From Alphaproteobacteria bacterium (lineage in GTDB: Bacteria > Pseudomonadota > Alphaproteobacteria > Micavibrionales > UBA2020), in the NCBI GenBank assembly GCA_029266795.1, contig JAQSWE010000248.1, positions 1-5,815 of the forward strand: 5,815 nt of DNA, written 5' to 3'. Shown here piece after piece: positions 1 to 5,564 of this stretch (position 1 is its first letter; each line of letters opens with the position of its first letter). The position numbers were made by a program, and so were the translations under genes. Below the pieces are notes generated by a model, which searched no databases, was not told the DNA's origin, and worked only from the letters and a program-made list of their open reading frames with translations.

Positions 1-887
1 TGGCGGGCGATGCGGGTGGGGGATACGCAGTCGAAGGTATCGATGCCCGCCAGCACGTTGGTGAAGATGTCGATAAAGCTGCCGATGCCCAGCAGGTGGA
101 CGGGCCGCGTCGGGTGGATCATGGGCGCGCACATGGCGACCACTTCATACATCTGTTCTTTGCTGGAGCCCAGCGAGCCGCCGATGGCGGTGGCGAAGAA
201 ATCGGCATTCTTCGTCCATTCGCAGGATTCTTTGCGCAGGTCGGGGTACACGCCGCCTTGCACGATGCCGTACATTTTCTGTTTGCCGTCATCCTTGCGT
301 TTCCATTCGGCGAGCGAGCGGTCGCCCCAGCGGCAGCTCATCTCCATCGAGCGCGCGGTGTATTCCTTGTCGACATGGTAGGGCGTGCATTCGTCGAGCT
401 GCACGATCAGGTCCGCGCCCAATTTTCGTTGAATGTCGATTGAGCTCTCCGGCGTCAAAAACCATTTGCGCCCGTCGAGGTAGGACCGGAACTCCGCCCC
501 CTCCTCCGTGATTTTCAAAATCGATTTTTCGCGGATGCGGTTCGCCTTGCCCTTGATCTCGTCGGCGACCGACCCGTGCCCGAGCGAGAAAATCTGGAAC
601 CCGCCGGAATCCGTGAACATCGGCCCGTCCCAGTTCATGAATTTATGAAGCCCGCCCATTTCCGCCACCAGATCCGCGCCGGGCGACAGCATCAGGTGAT
701 AGGTGTTCGACAGAATAATATCCACCTGCTCCGCCCGCAGTTGCAGCGGCGACAACCCCTTCACCGACGCCTTCGTCCCGCAGAAAATGAAATTCGGCGT
801 CTCGATCGTGCCATGCGGTGTCGTCAGCCGTCCCGTGCGGGCATATGAGTTCGGGTCTTTGTGGGTAATGTCGAAGGCGAAGGTCAC
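1..887 (-). CDS. tgt: Queuine tRNA-ribosyltransferase (tRNA-guanine transglycosylase), N-terminal 295 codons, 3' end cut by window edge
   Basis: The enzyme swaps guanine-34 in the anticodon of Asp, Asn, His and Tyr tRNAs for the queuosine precursor preQ1; it is cytosolic. Visible family motifs, numbered from the GTG start: ILSNTYH at 58-64, TDSGGFQ at 92-98 (Asp93 is the conserved active-site Asp), LDECTPY at 164-170 (substrate-pocket Asp165), IVQGG at 208-212, AIGGSLG at 234-240, LLGIG at 265-269 and GIDTFDCVSPTR at 281-292, where Asp286 matches the covalent nucleophile. The C-terminal zinc site (three Cys and a His) would lie beyond the left edge. Start: the frame is open from a TAA at 903-905. 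GTG at 885-887 is preferred because GGAG at 897-900 lies 9 bases upstream; CTG at 894-896 is the only other option. Between TDSGGFQIFSL and KITEEG there are about 22 residues (103-124), against a few in the Zymomonas enzyme, which from memory resembles the chlamydial form. rpmB lies upstream on the same strand, separated by a terminator. Confidence 0.95.
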   Translation of the reverse strand, partial: MTFAFDITHKDPNSYARTGRLTTPHGTIETPNFIFCGTKASVKGLSPLQLRAEQVDIILSNTYHLMLSPGADLVAEMGGLHKFMNWDGPMFTDSGGFQIFSLGHGSVADEIKGKANRIREKSILKITEEGAEFRSYLDGRKWFLTPESSIDIQRKLGADLIVQLDECTPYHVDKEYTARSMEMSCRWGDRSLAEWKRKDDGKQKMYGIVQGGVYPDLRKESCEWTKNADFFATAIGGSLGSSKEQMYEVVAMCAPMIHPTRPVHLLGIGSFIDIFTNVLAGIDTFDCVSPTRIAR

Positions 888-896
888 GAGGTGCAG

Positions 897-900
897 CTCC
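897..900 (-). promoter_or_regulatory. Ribosome binding site GGAG that decides the tgt GTG start
   Basis: On the minus strand GGAG lies 9 bases before the GTG at 887. No ATG is available between the upstream in-frame stop (903-905) and the conserved part of Tgt, so this site is the main reason to choose GTG. Confidence 0.6.
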
Positions 901-907
901 GGTTAAT

Positions 908-934
908 AAAAAAGGCGGGACAAAAGCCCCGCCT
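908..934 (-). terminator. Rho-independent terminator after rpmB
   Basis: On the minus strand a perfect 7-bp stem (AGGCGGG, 928-934, pairing with CCCGCCT, 913-919) closes an 8-base loop and runs into six T residues (913-908). It follows the rpmB stop by about 26 bases and ends about 20 bases before the tgt start, so tgt is either reached by read-through or has a promoter I cannot identify. In the plus direction the stem is followed by CTTTT, so weak bidirectional action is possible, but no plus-strand gene precedes it. Confidence 0.85.
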
Positions 935-960
935 CTTTTAAATCTTTGTCACGCGTCGAA

Positions 961-1323
961 TTAAGCGGCTTTTTTGGTGTCTTTTTTCGCAGCGGCTTTT
1001 TTCGTCGTTTCGCGGCGCGGCTTGGGAGCGGGCTTCGGCAGTTCGCCGATTTTCGCGACCAGCTGCTTGCGCACGCGGCGCAATTCAGCGTTCAGCTTCG
1101 TCGGCGCGGTGCCGAGCAGGTAAGCGTCGATGCCGCCCTTGTGCTCGACCGTGCGGATGCCGTGCGTGGAAGAGGTGATCTTGATGTTCTTCTTCAGGCC
1201 AACGCTGAAGAAAGAAGCCTCTTGCAGGTTGGGCAGGAAGCGGCGCTTGGTTTTGTTGTTCGCGTGGGAAACGTTGTTTCCGACCAGAGGGCCCTTGCCC
1301 GTAATTTCGCAGCGGCGTGTCAT
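961..1323 (-). CDS. rpmB: 50S ribosomal protein L28 with extended basic C-terminal tail
   Basis: L28 is a small structural protein of the large ribosomal subunit. The family signature is clear at the N-terminus: MTRRCEITGKGP at 1-12, NNVSHANNKTKRRFLPNLQ at 16-34, and the later VEHKGGIDAYLL at 59-70. There is one Cys (Cys5) and no zinc-finger pattern. The globular part ends near residue 90. Residues 91-120 form a Pro/Lys/Ala-rich tail (PKPAPKPRRETTKKAAAKK...), making the protein 120 residues where alphaproteobacterial L28 is usually about 95-105. The tail is probably disordered and may touch rRNA (inference). ATG is preceded by AAGGA (1332-1336) at 8 bases. A sigma-70-like promoter lies upstream at 1388-1416 and a terminator downstream at 908-934, so it looks like a monocistronic unit. 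rpmG, its frequent partner in other bacteria, is not adjacent. Confidence 0.97.
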   Translation of the reverse strand: MTRRCEITGKGPLVGNNVSHANNKTKRRFLPNLQEASFFSVGLKKNIKITSSTHGIRTVEHKGGIDAYLLGTAPTKLNAELRRVRKQLVAKIGELPKPAPKPRRETTKKAAAKKDTKKAA

Positions 1324-1387
1324 TGTATTAATCCTTGTTTTCGTGGGCGCCCAAGCGCCAAACTGTCATCGGTATTCCAGACGCAGC

Positions 1388-1416
1388 ACCATATGTTAAG
1401 CGAATGCCGTTTTCAA
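1388..1416 (-). promoter_or_regulatory. Probable sigma-70-type promoter of rpmB
   Basis: Read on the minus strand, TTGAAA (1411-1416) is followed after exactly 17 bases by TATGGT (1388-1393). Five of six -35 bases and four of six -10 bases match the consensus. Transcription would start near 1381, giving a leader of roughly 58 bases before the rpmB ATG. Position, spacing and strand all fit a ribosomal-protein gene promoter; the start site is inferred. Confidence 0.6.
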
Positions 1417-1421
1417 CAAAA

Positions 1422-1450
1422 TTGTACCGGTCGGGAACACAATATATAAG
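1422..1450 (+). promoter_or_regulatory. Candidate promoter for the serine hydrolase gene
   Basis: TTGTAC (1422-1427), a 17-base spacer and TATAAG (1445-1450, five of six -10 matches) face the hydrolase gene. The -35 is poor (three of six). It sits back to back with the rpmB promoter, with the two -35 boxes only 5 bases apart. A start near 1457 would give a leader of about 100 bases, which contains a small dyad (CCGAAA at 1491-1496 with TTTCGG at 1512-1517). A closer alternative, CGGACA at 1515-1520 with TATGTA after 16 bases, is weaker. Confidence 0.35.
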
Positions 1451-1465
1451 AATCCCTGTTATATA
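1443..1465. promoter_or_regulatory. AT-rich inverted repeat TATATAA-N9-TTATATA, possible operator
   Basis: Two perfect 7-base inverted half-sites are separated by GAATCCCTG, so half-site centres are 16 bases apart. The left half-site covers most of the candidate plus-strand -10 (1445-1450). Spacing and position would suit a dimeric repressor, but the half-sites are pure A/T and could arise by chance in an AT-rich promoter. No regulator gene is nearby. Confidence 0.3.
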
Positions 1466-1558
1466 CCCGCTATCCGGCGTTAAAATGACCCCGAAACCGG
1501 CTAAACCGCCCTTTCGGACATGATAAAACGTATAGTTATGTAAATAAAGGAATCACTC

Positions 1559-2929
1559 ATGCCCGCCGCCAACCCCCGGCAGAAATCCGCCCTGACCGCG
1601 CTGGAAAACTGGCTGGCGCATCGCACGCGCTTCGGCGACGTGCCCGGCATTCAGCTTTGCATCCGCAACAAGGGGGCGGTGATGTTCAGCCAGGCTTTCG
1701 GTTTTGCCAATGTGGCGAAGGGCGAAAAATACACGACCAGCCATGCCGCGCACCTTGCCTCCCACAGCAAGATGTTCACCGGCTGCCTGACGCTGATGCT
1801 GATGGAGCAGGGCGCGCTGTCCATCTATGACACCGCCGCAACCCACCTGCCCTGGCTCAACAAGCACAAAGACAAGCGCGCGCGAGAGATTACCTTACGC
1901 GACCTGCTGACGCACCGCGCCGGCATTTTCCGCGACGGGCTTGACGCCGCGTTCTGGGAGCTGGAAAAGCCCTTCCCCTCCCGCGACCAGCTGCAGGCCG
2001 ATATGCTCTCGGCGAAACTGGTCTATGATCCCAACACTGAAACGAAATATTCCAATGCCGGCATGTCGCTGCTTGGCCTTGCGCTGGAAGCCGCCACGGG
2101 CATGGATTACGCGAGCCTCGCACAAAAACACATCCTGTCGAAACTGCCGCGCGCGCGGCTGTCGCCTGATTACGGGCTGCGCCCGCGCATGAGATTCGCG
2201 CAGGGCTACACGAAGCGCATCTTCGACGAACAGCGCAAGGAACTGCGCGGTGCGCCCGCCAATGCGCTGGCCCCTGCCACCGGATTCTGCGGCACGGCAG
2301 AAGCCGCGAGCGAATTTCTGTACGCCTACCTGAACACCGATACCTTTATCCCCGCGCGCCTGCGCCGCGAAGCGACGCACCTTAACTGGCAGGTCAAAAA
2401 CCTCACCGCCGAGTCCTACGGCCTCGGCATGGGTTTTTCTACTGCGGGCGATGACATCTATATCGGCCATTCCGGCGGCTATCCTGGCTTCGGCTCGCAG
2501 ACGCGGCATTTGAAAGGCAGCGATTACATCTTCAGCGCCGTTGCCAATAGCAGCGACGTCGATACCTTCGCCATCATGCGCACGGCATCTGACATCCTCC
2601 GCAAGGTCGAAACCGTTTTTGCCGATGAAAAGAAAATCGATGTCTCCCCCGTCGTCATGAATAAATGGGGCTCATGGCAATACCTCATTGGCGCGAAAAC
2701 CGCACTCTCGATCATGAGCGACATGCCAACGCCCCTCGACAACGCCCAAGTACTGCAACGCGGCCGCGACGGCAATTGGTACAACGAAAAAGCCAACGGC
2801 TACAGCAATGTCGGCGAACCCGTTACCTTCATCCGCAAGGCCGGCAAGATTATCGCTGTGAAATCCGGCGCGAATATGCTGTATCCGGCGGAGGAGTTTT
2901 TGAAGCGTGCGAAGAAAACGGTGTCGTGA
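1559..2929 (+). CDS. Serine hydrolase of the class C beta-lactamase / S12 peptidase family
   Basis: A 456-residue penicillin-binding-fold hydrolase. Catalytic signatures are visible in order: SHSK at 68-71 (nucleophile Ser68, general base Lys71, followed by MFTG as in the family's SxxK-x-F-T), YSN at 164-166 (Tyr164) and GHSGG at 303-307, which takes the place of the KTG box, as is common in the esterase/aminopeptidase branch. LRDLLTHRAGI at 113-123 is also typical. The fold ends near residue 350; residues 360-456 form an extra C-terminal segment with the flavour of the beta-barrel domains attached to some S12 enzymes (inference). The N-terminus is polar with no signal peptide, so the protein looks cytoplasmic, which argues against a periplasmic beta-lactamase. 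Esterase, D-amino-acid peptidase or amidase are all possible; substrate unknown. ATG has AAGGA (1547-1551) at 7 bases. Its stop directly abuts the stop of the convergent small gene. Confidence 0.9.
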   Translation: MPAANPRQKSALTALENWLAHRTRFGDVPGIQLCIRNKGAVMFSQAFGFANVAKGEKYTTSHAAHLASHSKMFTGCLTLMLMEQGALSIYDTAATHLPWLNKHKDKRAREITLRDLLTHRAGIFRDGLDAAFWELEKPFPSRDQLQADMLSAKLVYDPNTETKYSNAGMSLLGLALEAATGMDYASLAQKHILSKLPRARLSPDYGLRPRMRFAQGYTKRIFDEQRKELRGAPANALAPATGFCGTAEAASEFLYAYLNTDTFIPARLRREATHLNWQVKNLTAESYGLGMGFSTAGDDIYIGHSGGYPGFGSQTRHLKGSDYIFSAVANSSDVDTFAIMRTASDILRKVETVFADEKKIDVSPVVMNKWGSWQYLIGAKTALSIMSDMPTPLDNAQVLQRGRDGNWYNEKANGYSNVGEPVTFIRKAGKIIAVKSGANMLYPAEEFLKRAKKTVS

Positions 2930-3262
2930 TTACTGCGCAGGGGTGTCGTCAATCTCGACAGACGACTTGCTCACATAGGGCGTCTTGCAGACATTCCCCT
3001 TGACCGGATAGCCCTTGGCCGTGCGCGCCGTGAAGCGCGTGGCGAAAACGTCGAAGCCGCAGCCGAAAGTATCGTAGCCGCCGGTCTTGATATCCGTATA
3101 GCCCTGCGCCTCTAGCACCCGCCGCGCTCCCGCTTCGTCCACCGCCCATTGCGGGGCGGTGATGAGGAACAGGATGAAGCCTGCCGCACCGATGATGACG
3201 GGGATCATCAGGGGATTCTTTTTCTTTTCGGCTTTGCGTTTGCGGGGCGTTGGTTTTTCCAT
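2930..3262 (-). CDS. Small single-pass membrane protein of unknown function
   Basis: A 110-residue protein that I cannot assign to a named family. Residues 1-16 are strongly basic (RKRKAEKKK), residues 18-35 form one hydrophobic segment (LMIPVIIGAAGFILFLIT), and the remainder is soluble. By the positive-inside rule the N-terminus is cytoplasmic and residues 40-110 face the periplasm. The outer part has the look of a compact alpha/beta module: a helix ending RRVLEAQGY (47-55), then strands around GGYDTFGCG (61-69), ATRFTAR (74-80) and VKGNVC (87-92). Cys68 and Cys92 are the only cysteines and could form a disulfide. The spaced pattern of a GY-T-I turn, an FGCG box and a V-G-VC ending recalls small conserved hypothetical proteins of Proteobacteria (recollection). 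There is no Shine-Dalgarno sequence before the ATG, but a promoter at 3269-3297 would place the start on the ATG itself. Confidence 0.8.
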   Translation of the reverse strand: MEKPTPRKRKAEKKKNPLMIPVIIGAAGFILFLITAPQWAVDEAGARRVLEAQGYTDIKTGGYDTFGCGFDVFATRFTARTAKGYPVKGNVCKTPYVSKSSVEIDDTPAQ

Positions 3263-3268
3263 GGGCGT

Positions 3269-3297
3269 ATCATAACATCCCGCCTTGCCTTTGTCCC
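3269..3297 (-). promoter_or_regulatory. Promoter predicted to give a leaderless mRNA for the small membrane protein
   Basis: On the minus strand GGGACA (3292-3297, four of six -35 matches) is followed after exactly 17 bases by TATGAT (3269-3274, five of six -10 matches). The -10 ends 6 bases before the ATG at 3262, so the natural start site is the A of the ATG, or within a base or two. This agrees with the lack of any ribosome binding site before this gene. The first three bases of the -35 box (GGG, 3295-3297) belong to the end of the neighbouring palindromic repeat. Confidence 0.55.
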
Positions 3298-3414
3298 CTC
3301 TCCCGCGCTTGCGGGAGAGGGCTAGGGTGAGGGTGAGTGTCAGGGCAAAATATTATCGGGTTGCACCAGACTCACCCTCATCCCCGCCTTCTCCCGCAAG
3401 CGCGGGAGAAGGGG
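3295..3414. repeat. Palindromic intergenic repeat (REP/MITE-like), about 120 bp, with hairpin at each end
   Basis: The left arm (3295-3338) and right arm (3370-3414) are inverted copies of about 44 bases, differing by one inserted base and a handful of substitutions, and flank a 31-base centre. Each arm contains its own perfect hairpin: 3296-3321 (11-bp stem CCCTCTCCCGC, loop GCTT) and 3387-3412 (11-bp stem CCTTCTCCCGC, loop AAGC). After each hairpin, towards the centre, comes a GGGTGAGGGTGAGT-like tract. Intergenic elements with CCCTCTCCCGC...GCGGGAGAGGG and GGGTGAGGG blocks recur in many proteobacterial genomes (recollection), so this is probably a multi-copy family. I see no target-site duplication and no ORF inside. 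It fills most of the 241-base gap 3263-3503, between two divergently transcribed genes. Confidence 0.8.
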
Positions 3415-3420
3415 CTTTTT
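3387..3420 (+). terminator. Possible terminator formed by the right hairpin of the repeat
   Basis: The 11-bp hairpin of the right arm is followed by GGC and then five T residues (3416-3420). In the plus direction it could stop transcripts running towards the aminopeptidase gene. The three-base gap between stem and T run makes it a poor match, and no plus-strand gene lies directly upstream. Confidence 0.25.
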
Positions 3421-3503
3421 GTTATGTCCAAACCCCCTTGCCCCCGCGATAACCCTGCTCTACCCTTATAGGCACCGCTTCACCTCGCCAAAGGCATTCA
3501 AAA

Positions 3504-4833
3504 ATGAACTTCCTCGATAAAAAAACTTCCGCCGCCATTCCGCTCCAGCCCGTCACCACGGACGGCTTCGACAGCTGGCTGCGCAAGCAGGACGCCAAAA
3601 CACGGGCTTGGGTGGCCGCCGCCGGTTTTGCGGGCGCCGAGGGTGCATTTATCACCCTGCCCGCCGCCAATGGCGGCATCGGGCGCGTGCTGTTCGGCAC
3701 GGGGAAAAATATCGGCCTTTATACCTTCGCCGACCTGCCCGGACGCCTGCCGAAAAACGCGGGCGGATATTTCATCGACGGCAGGCTGGATGACGAACAG
3801 GCGACAAACGCCGCGCTCGGCTGGGCGCTGGGCAGTTATTATTTCGGGCAGCTGAAATCGGCGAAAAAGAAAAAAGAATTTGCATCTCTCGTCTGGCCCC
3901 AGAATGCCGACCGCAAAGCGGTGAAGCGCACGGCGCAGGCGATGTATCTTGTCCGCGATCTCGTCAACACGCCCGCCAACCGGCGAAGATTTGCTGAAGA
4001 AAAACTATCCCGCGATTTACGAAGTCGGCAAGGGCAGCCCGCGCCGCCCCCGCCTGATTGACTTCACATGGGGCAACAAGAAGCACAAGAAAATCACGCT
4101 GGTCGGCAAGGGCGTGGCGTTCGATACCGGCGGTCTCAACCTGAAGCCCGGCAATTCCATGTATCTGATGAAGAAAGACATGGGCGGCGCAGCCCATGTG
4201 CTGGGCCTTGCGCAGATGATCATGGCGGAAAACCTGCCTGTTCGTTTAAGGGTGCTGATCGCCGCCGTTGAAAACTCCGTCGATGGCGATAGCTTCCGCC
4301 CCAGCGACGTCATCCAGACGCGCAAGGGCCTGAGCGTCGAGGTCGGCGACACCGATGCCGAAGGCCGCATCATCCTCTGCGATGCGCTGGCGGAAGCCTG
4401 CACCGAGAAGCCCGACCTGCTGGTGAACTTCGCGACGCTGACGGGTGCGGCGCGCGTGGCGCTCGGCCCCGATTTGCCCGCGCTGTTCAGCAACGACGAC
4501 ACCCTCGCATCCGACCTGCTGGCACAATCGCGCAAGACGCAAGACCCGCTCTGGCAATTGCCGCTCTGGCAGCCGTATAAAGGCTGGCTCGACAGCAAGA
4601 TTGCCGATACCAACACCATCGGCGGCAGCTTCGGCGGCGCAATCGTGGCGGCGCTCTACCTCGATAAATTCGTCGATAAAGACGTATCTTGGGCGCATAT
4701 CGACACCTTCGCCTGGAACGCATCGAACCGTCCCGGCCGCCCCGAAGGCGGCGAGGCGCTCGGCATCCGCGCTGTCTACGCGCATATCGCGCAGAAATAC
4801 GGCCAGACCAAATCCAATAAGGCACGCAAATGA
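3504..4833 (+). pseudogene. M17-family leucyl aminopeptidase, disrupted by internal deletion and frameshift
   Basis: Cytosolic M17 aminopeptidases use two metal ions to release N-terminal residues from peptides. The first frame (from ATG 3504, with AAGG at 3491-3494) encodes the N-terminal domain and the linker, ending in YLVRDLVNTPAN at residues 148-159 (codon 159 ends at 3980). The next expected block, GEDLLKKNY, is read one base further on (+1 frame) from 3982. About 26 residues that normally lie between these blocks (DMGP... to the strand before GEDLL) are absent, so roughly 77-80 bases are missing. The first frame then hits TGA at 4059-4061. The second frame is intact to TGA 4831-4833 and keeps the catalytic set, numbered from a formal TTG at 3949: VGKG (Lys54), FDTGG (Asp59), LKPG (Lys66), KKDMGG (Asp77), DTDAEGR (Asp136, Glu138, Arg140). 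No ATG or GTG with a ribosome site precedes Lys54 in that frame. Normal length would be about 468 residues. The 3' end overlaps the NlpC/P60 gene. Confidence 0.85.
3978..3982 (+). other. Deletion/frameshift junction in the leucyl aminopeptidase gene
   Basis: The AAC codon of NTPAN (3978-3980) runs directly into CCGGCGAAGAT, which encodes GED in the other frame through ACC GGC GAA. The AC at 3979-3980 could belong to either side, as expected if the loss occurred between short identical bases. Bases lost must equal 2 modulo 3 to give this frame change. Confidence 0.7.
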
Positions 4834-5564
4834 CAACGCGTACCGTCATCGCCCCCAACGCCGATATCCGCGAAACGCCCGACGCGAATGCCGTGAAGGG
4901 CAAGCTGGAAACGCAACTGGTCTTCGGTGAAGGTTTTATCGTCGATAATGAAGAAGGCAACTGGGCGCAAGGCCGCTGCGCGCATGACGATTATCCGGGC
5001 TGGATCGAGAAAAGATTTTTGGGCGACGACGCAGCGCCCGCCACCCATATCATCACCGCCGCGCGCAGTTCCGTTTACCGCGCCGACAGCATGAAATCGC
5101 CTTGTGTGGGTGTCTTCAGTTTCGGCAGCCGCGTCAGCTTGCGCGTCACAGGCGAAAAATGGTCGCAGCTGTCCTCGGGCGCGTGGATCTACACGAAGCA
5201 CCTGTCGCCCGTCGCCGAGAAATTCGACGACCATCTGGCGACCGCAAAGAAGTTTTTGGAAACGCCCTATTACTGGGGCGGGCGTTCGGGCTTCGGCATC
5301 GACTGCTCCGGCCTCGTGCAGGTGAGCCTCGCGCTTGCCGGCATCAAAGCGCCGCGCGACACCGAACAGCAAATTACTTTGGGCGCGTCCACCCCGCGCT
5401 CCCGCACTGGCGACCTCGTCTTCTTCCCGGGCCATGTCGGCATCATGGTGGACGAAGACAACATCCTCCACGCCAACGCCTTCCACATGAAAGTCGCGGT
5501 CGAGCCGCTCTGGGTCGTCGAGGAGCGCAGCAAGGGCATCACGGATATCCGCCGGCTGGGTTAA
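4830..5564 (+). CDS. NlpC/P60 (C40) cysteine endopeptidase with two N-terminal SH3b-like domains
   Basis: A 244-residue enzyme of the family that cleaves gamma-D-Glu-diamino-acid bonds in peptidoglycan peptides. Residues 1-62 and about 73-125 look like two SH3b modules (ADIRETPD at 11-18 and SSVYRADS at 80-87 are the equivalent first strands; GWIEKRFL and AWIYTKHL their ends). The catalytic domain has TPYYWGGRSGFGIDCSG at 145-161 with nucleophile Cys159, GHVGI at 201-205 with His202, and LHANA at 213-217 with His214 as the third residue. No signal peptide or lipobox is present, so it should be cytosolic, like the YkfC-type recycling enzymes with the same SH3b-NlpC layout. The start ATG overlaps the aminopeptidase TGA (ATGA), with its own AAGG at 4819-4822, 7 bases upstream, so it can still be translated although the aminopeptidase frame is broken. 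The gene itself is intact. Its stop overlaps that of clpB. Confidence 0.92.
   Translation: MTTRTVIAPNADIRETPDANAVKGKLETQLVFGEGFIVDNEEGNWAQGRCAHDDYPGWIEKRFLGDDAAPATHIITAARSSVYRADSMKSPCVGVFSFGSRVSLRVTGEKWSQLSSGAWIYTKHLSPVAEKFDDHLATAKKFLETPYYWGGRSGFGIDCSGLVQVSLALAGIKAPRDTEQQITLGASTPRSRTGDLVFFPGHVGIMVDEDNILHANAFHMKVAVEPLWVVEERSKGITDIRRLG

Noticed and set aside
10..906. Plus-strand open frames opposite tgt
   Set aside because: The minus strand encodes continuous Tgt with conserved motifs to the window edge; the plus-strand products have no family features.
1324..1558. tRNA, small RNA or riboswitch in the rpmB-hydrolase intergenic region
   Set aside because: No cloverleaf or long stable stem was found; only short dyads and promoter-like boxes are visible.
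1895..2509. Long minus-strand open frame of 204 codons opposite the serine hydrolase
   Set aside because: It lies fully antisense to a gene with all catalytic motifs, and its Arg/Ala/Gly-rich product is typical of a GC-rich shadow frame.
1559..2929. Antibiotic-resistance beta-lactamase (AmpC type)
   Set aside because: The SxxK and YxN boxes are shared by the whole family, but there is no signal peptide, the KTG box is replaced by HSGG, and an extra C-terminal domain is present, so an esterase or peptidase role is more likely.
3295..3414. CRISPR-like array or attachment site in the intergenic repeat
   Set aside because: There are only two inverted arms, with no direct repeats at regular spacing, no spacers, and no integrase or cas gene nearby.
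3980..4061. Programmed +1 frameshifting to restore the aminopeptidase
   Set aside because: A frameshift would not restore the missing segment of about 26 residues, and no convincing slippery site or stimulator is seen at the junction; the A5 run near 4002 lies after the break.
3949..4833. A stand-alone 294-residue aminopeptidase starting at TTG 3949
   Set aside because: The first 11 residues are an out-of-frame reading of the YLVRDLVNTPAN region, and there is no ribosome site. It is the tail of the disrupted gene, not a separate gene.
4017..5486. Several long minus-strand open frames (about 160-236 codons) opposite the aminopeptidase and NlpC/P60 genes
   Set aside because: Composition is that of antisense shadows, with no recognisable motif, while the plus strand is clearly coding throughout.
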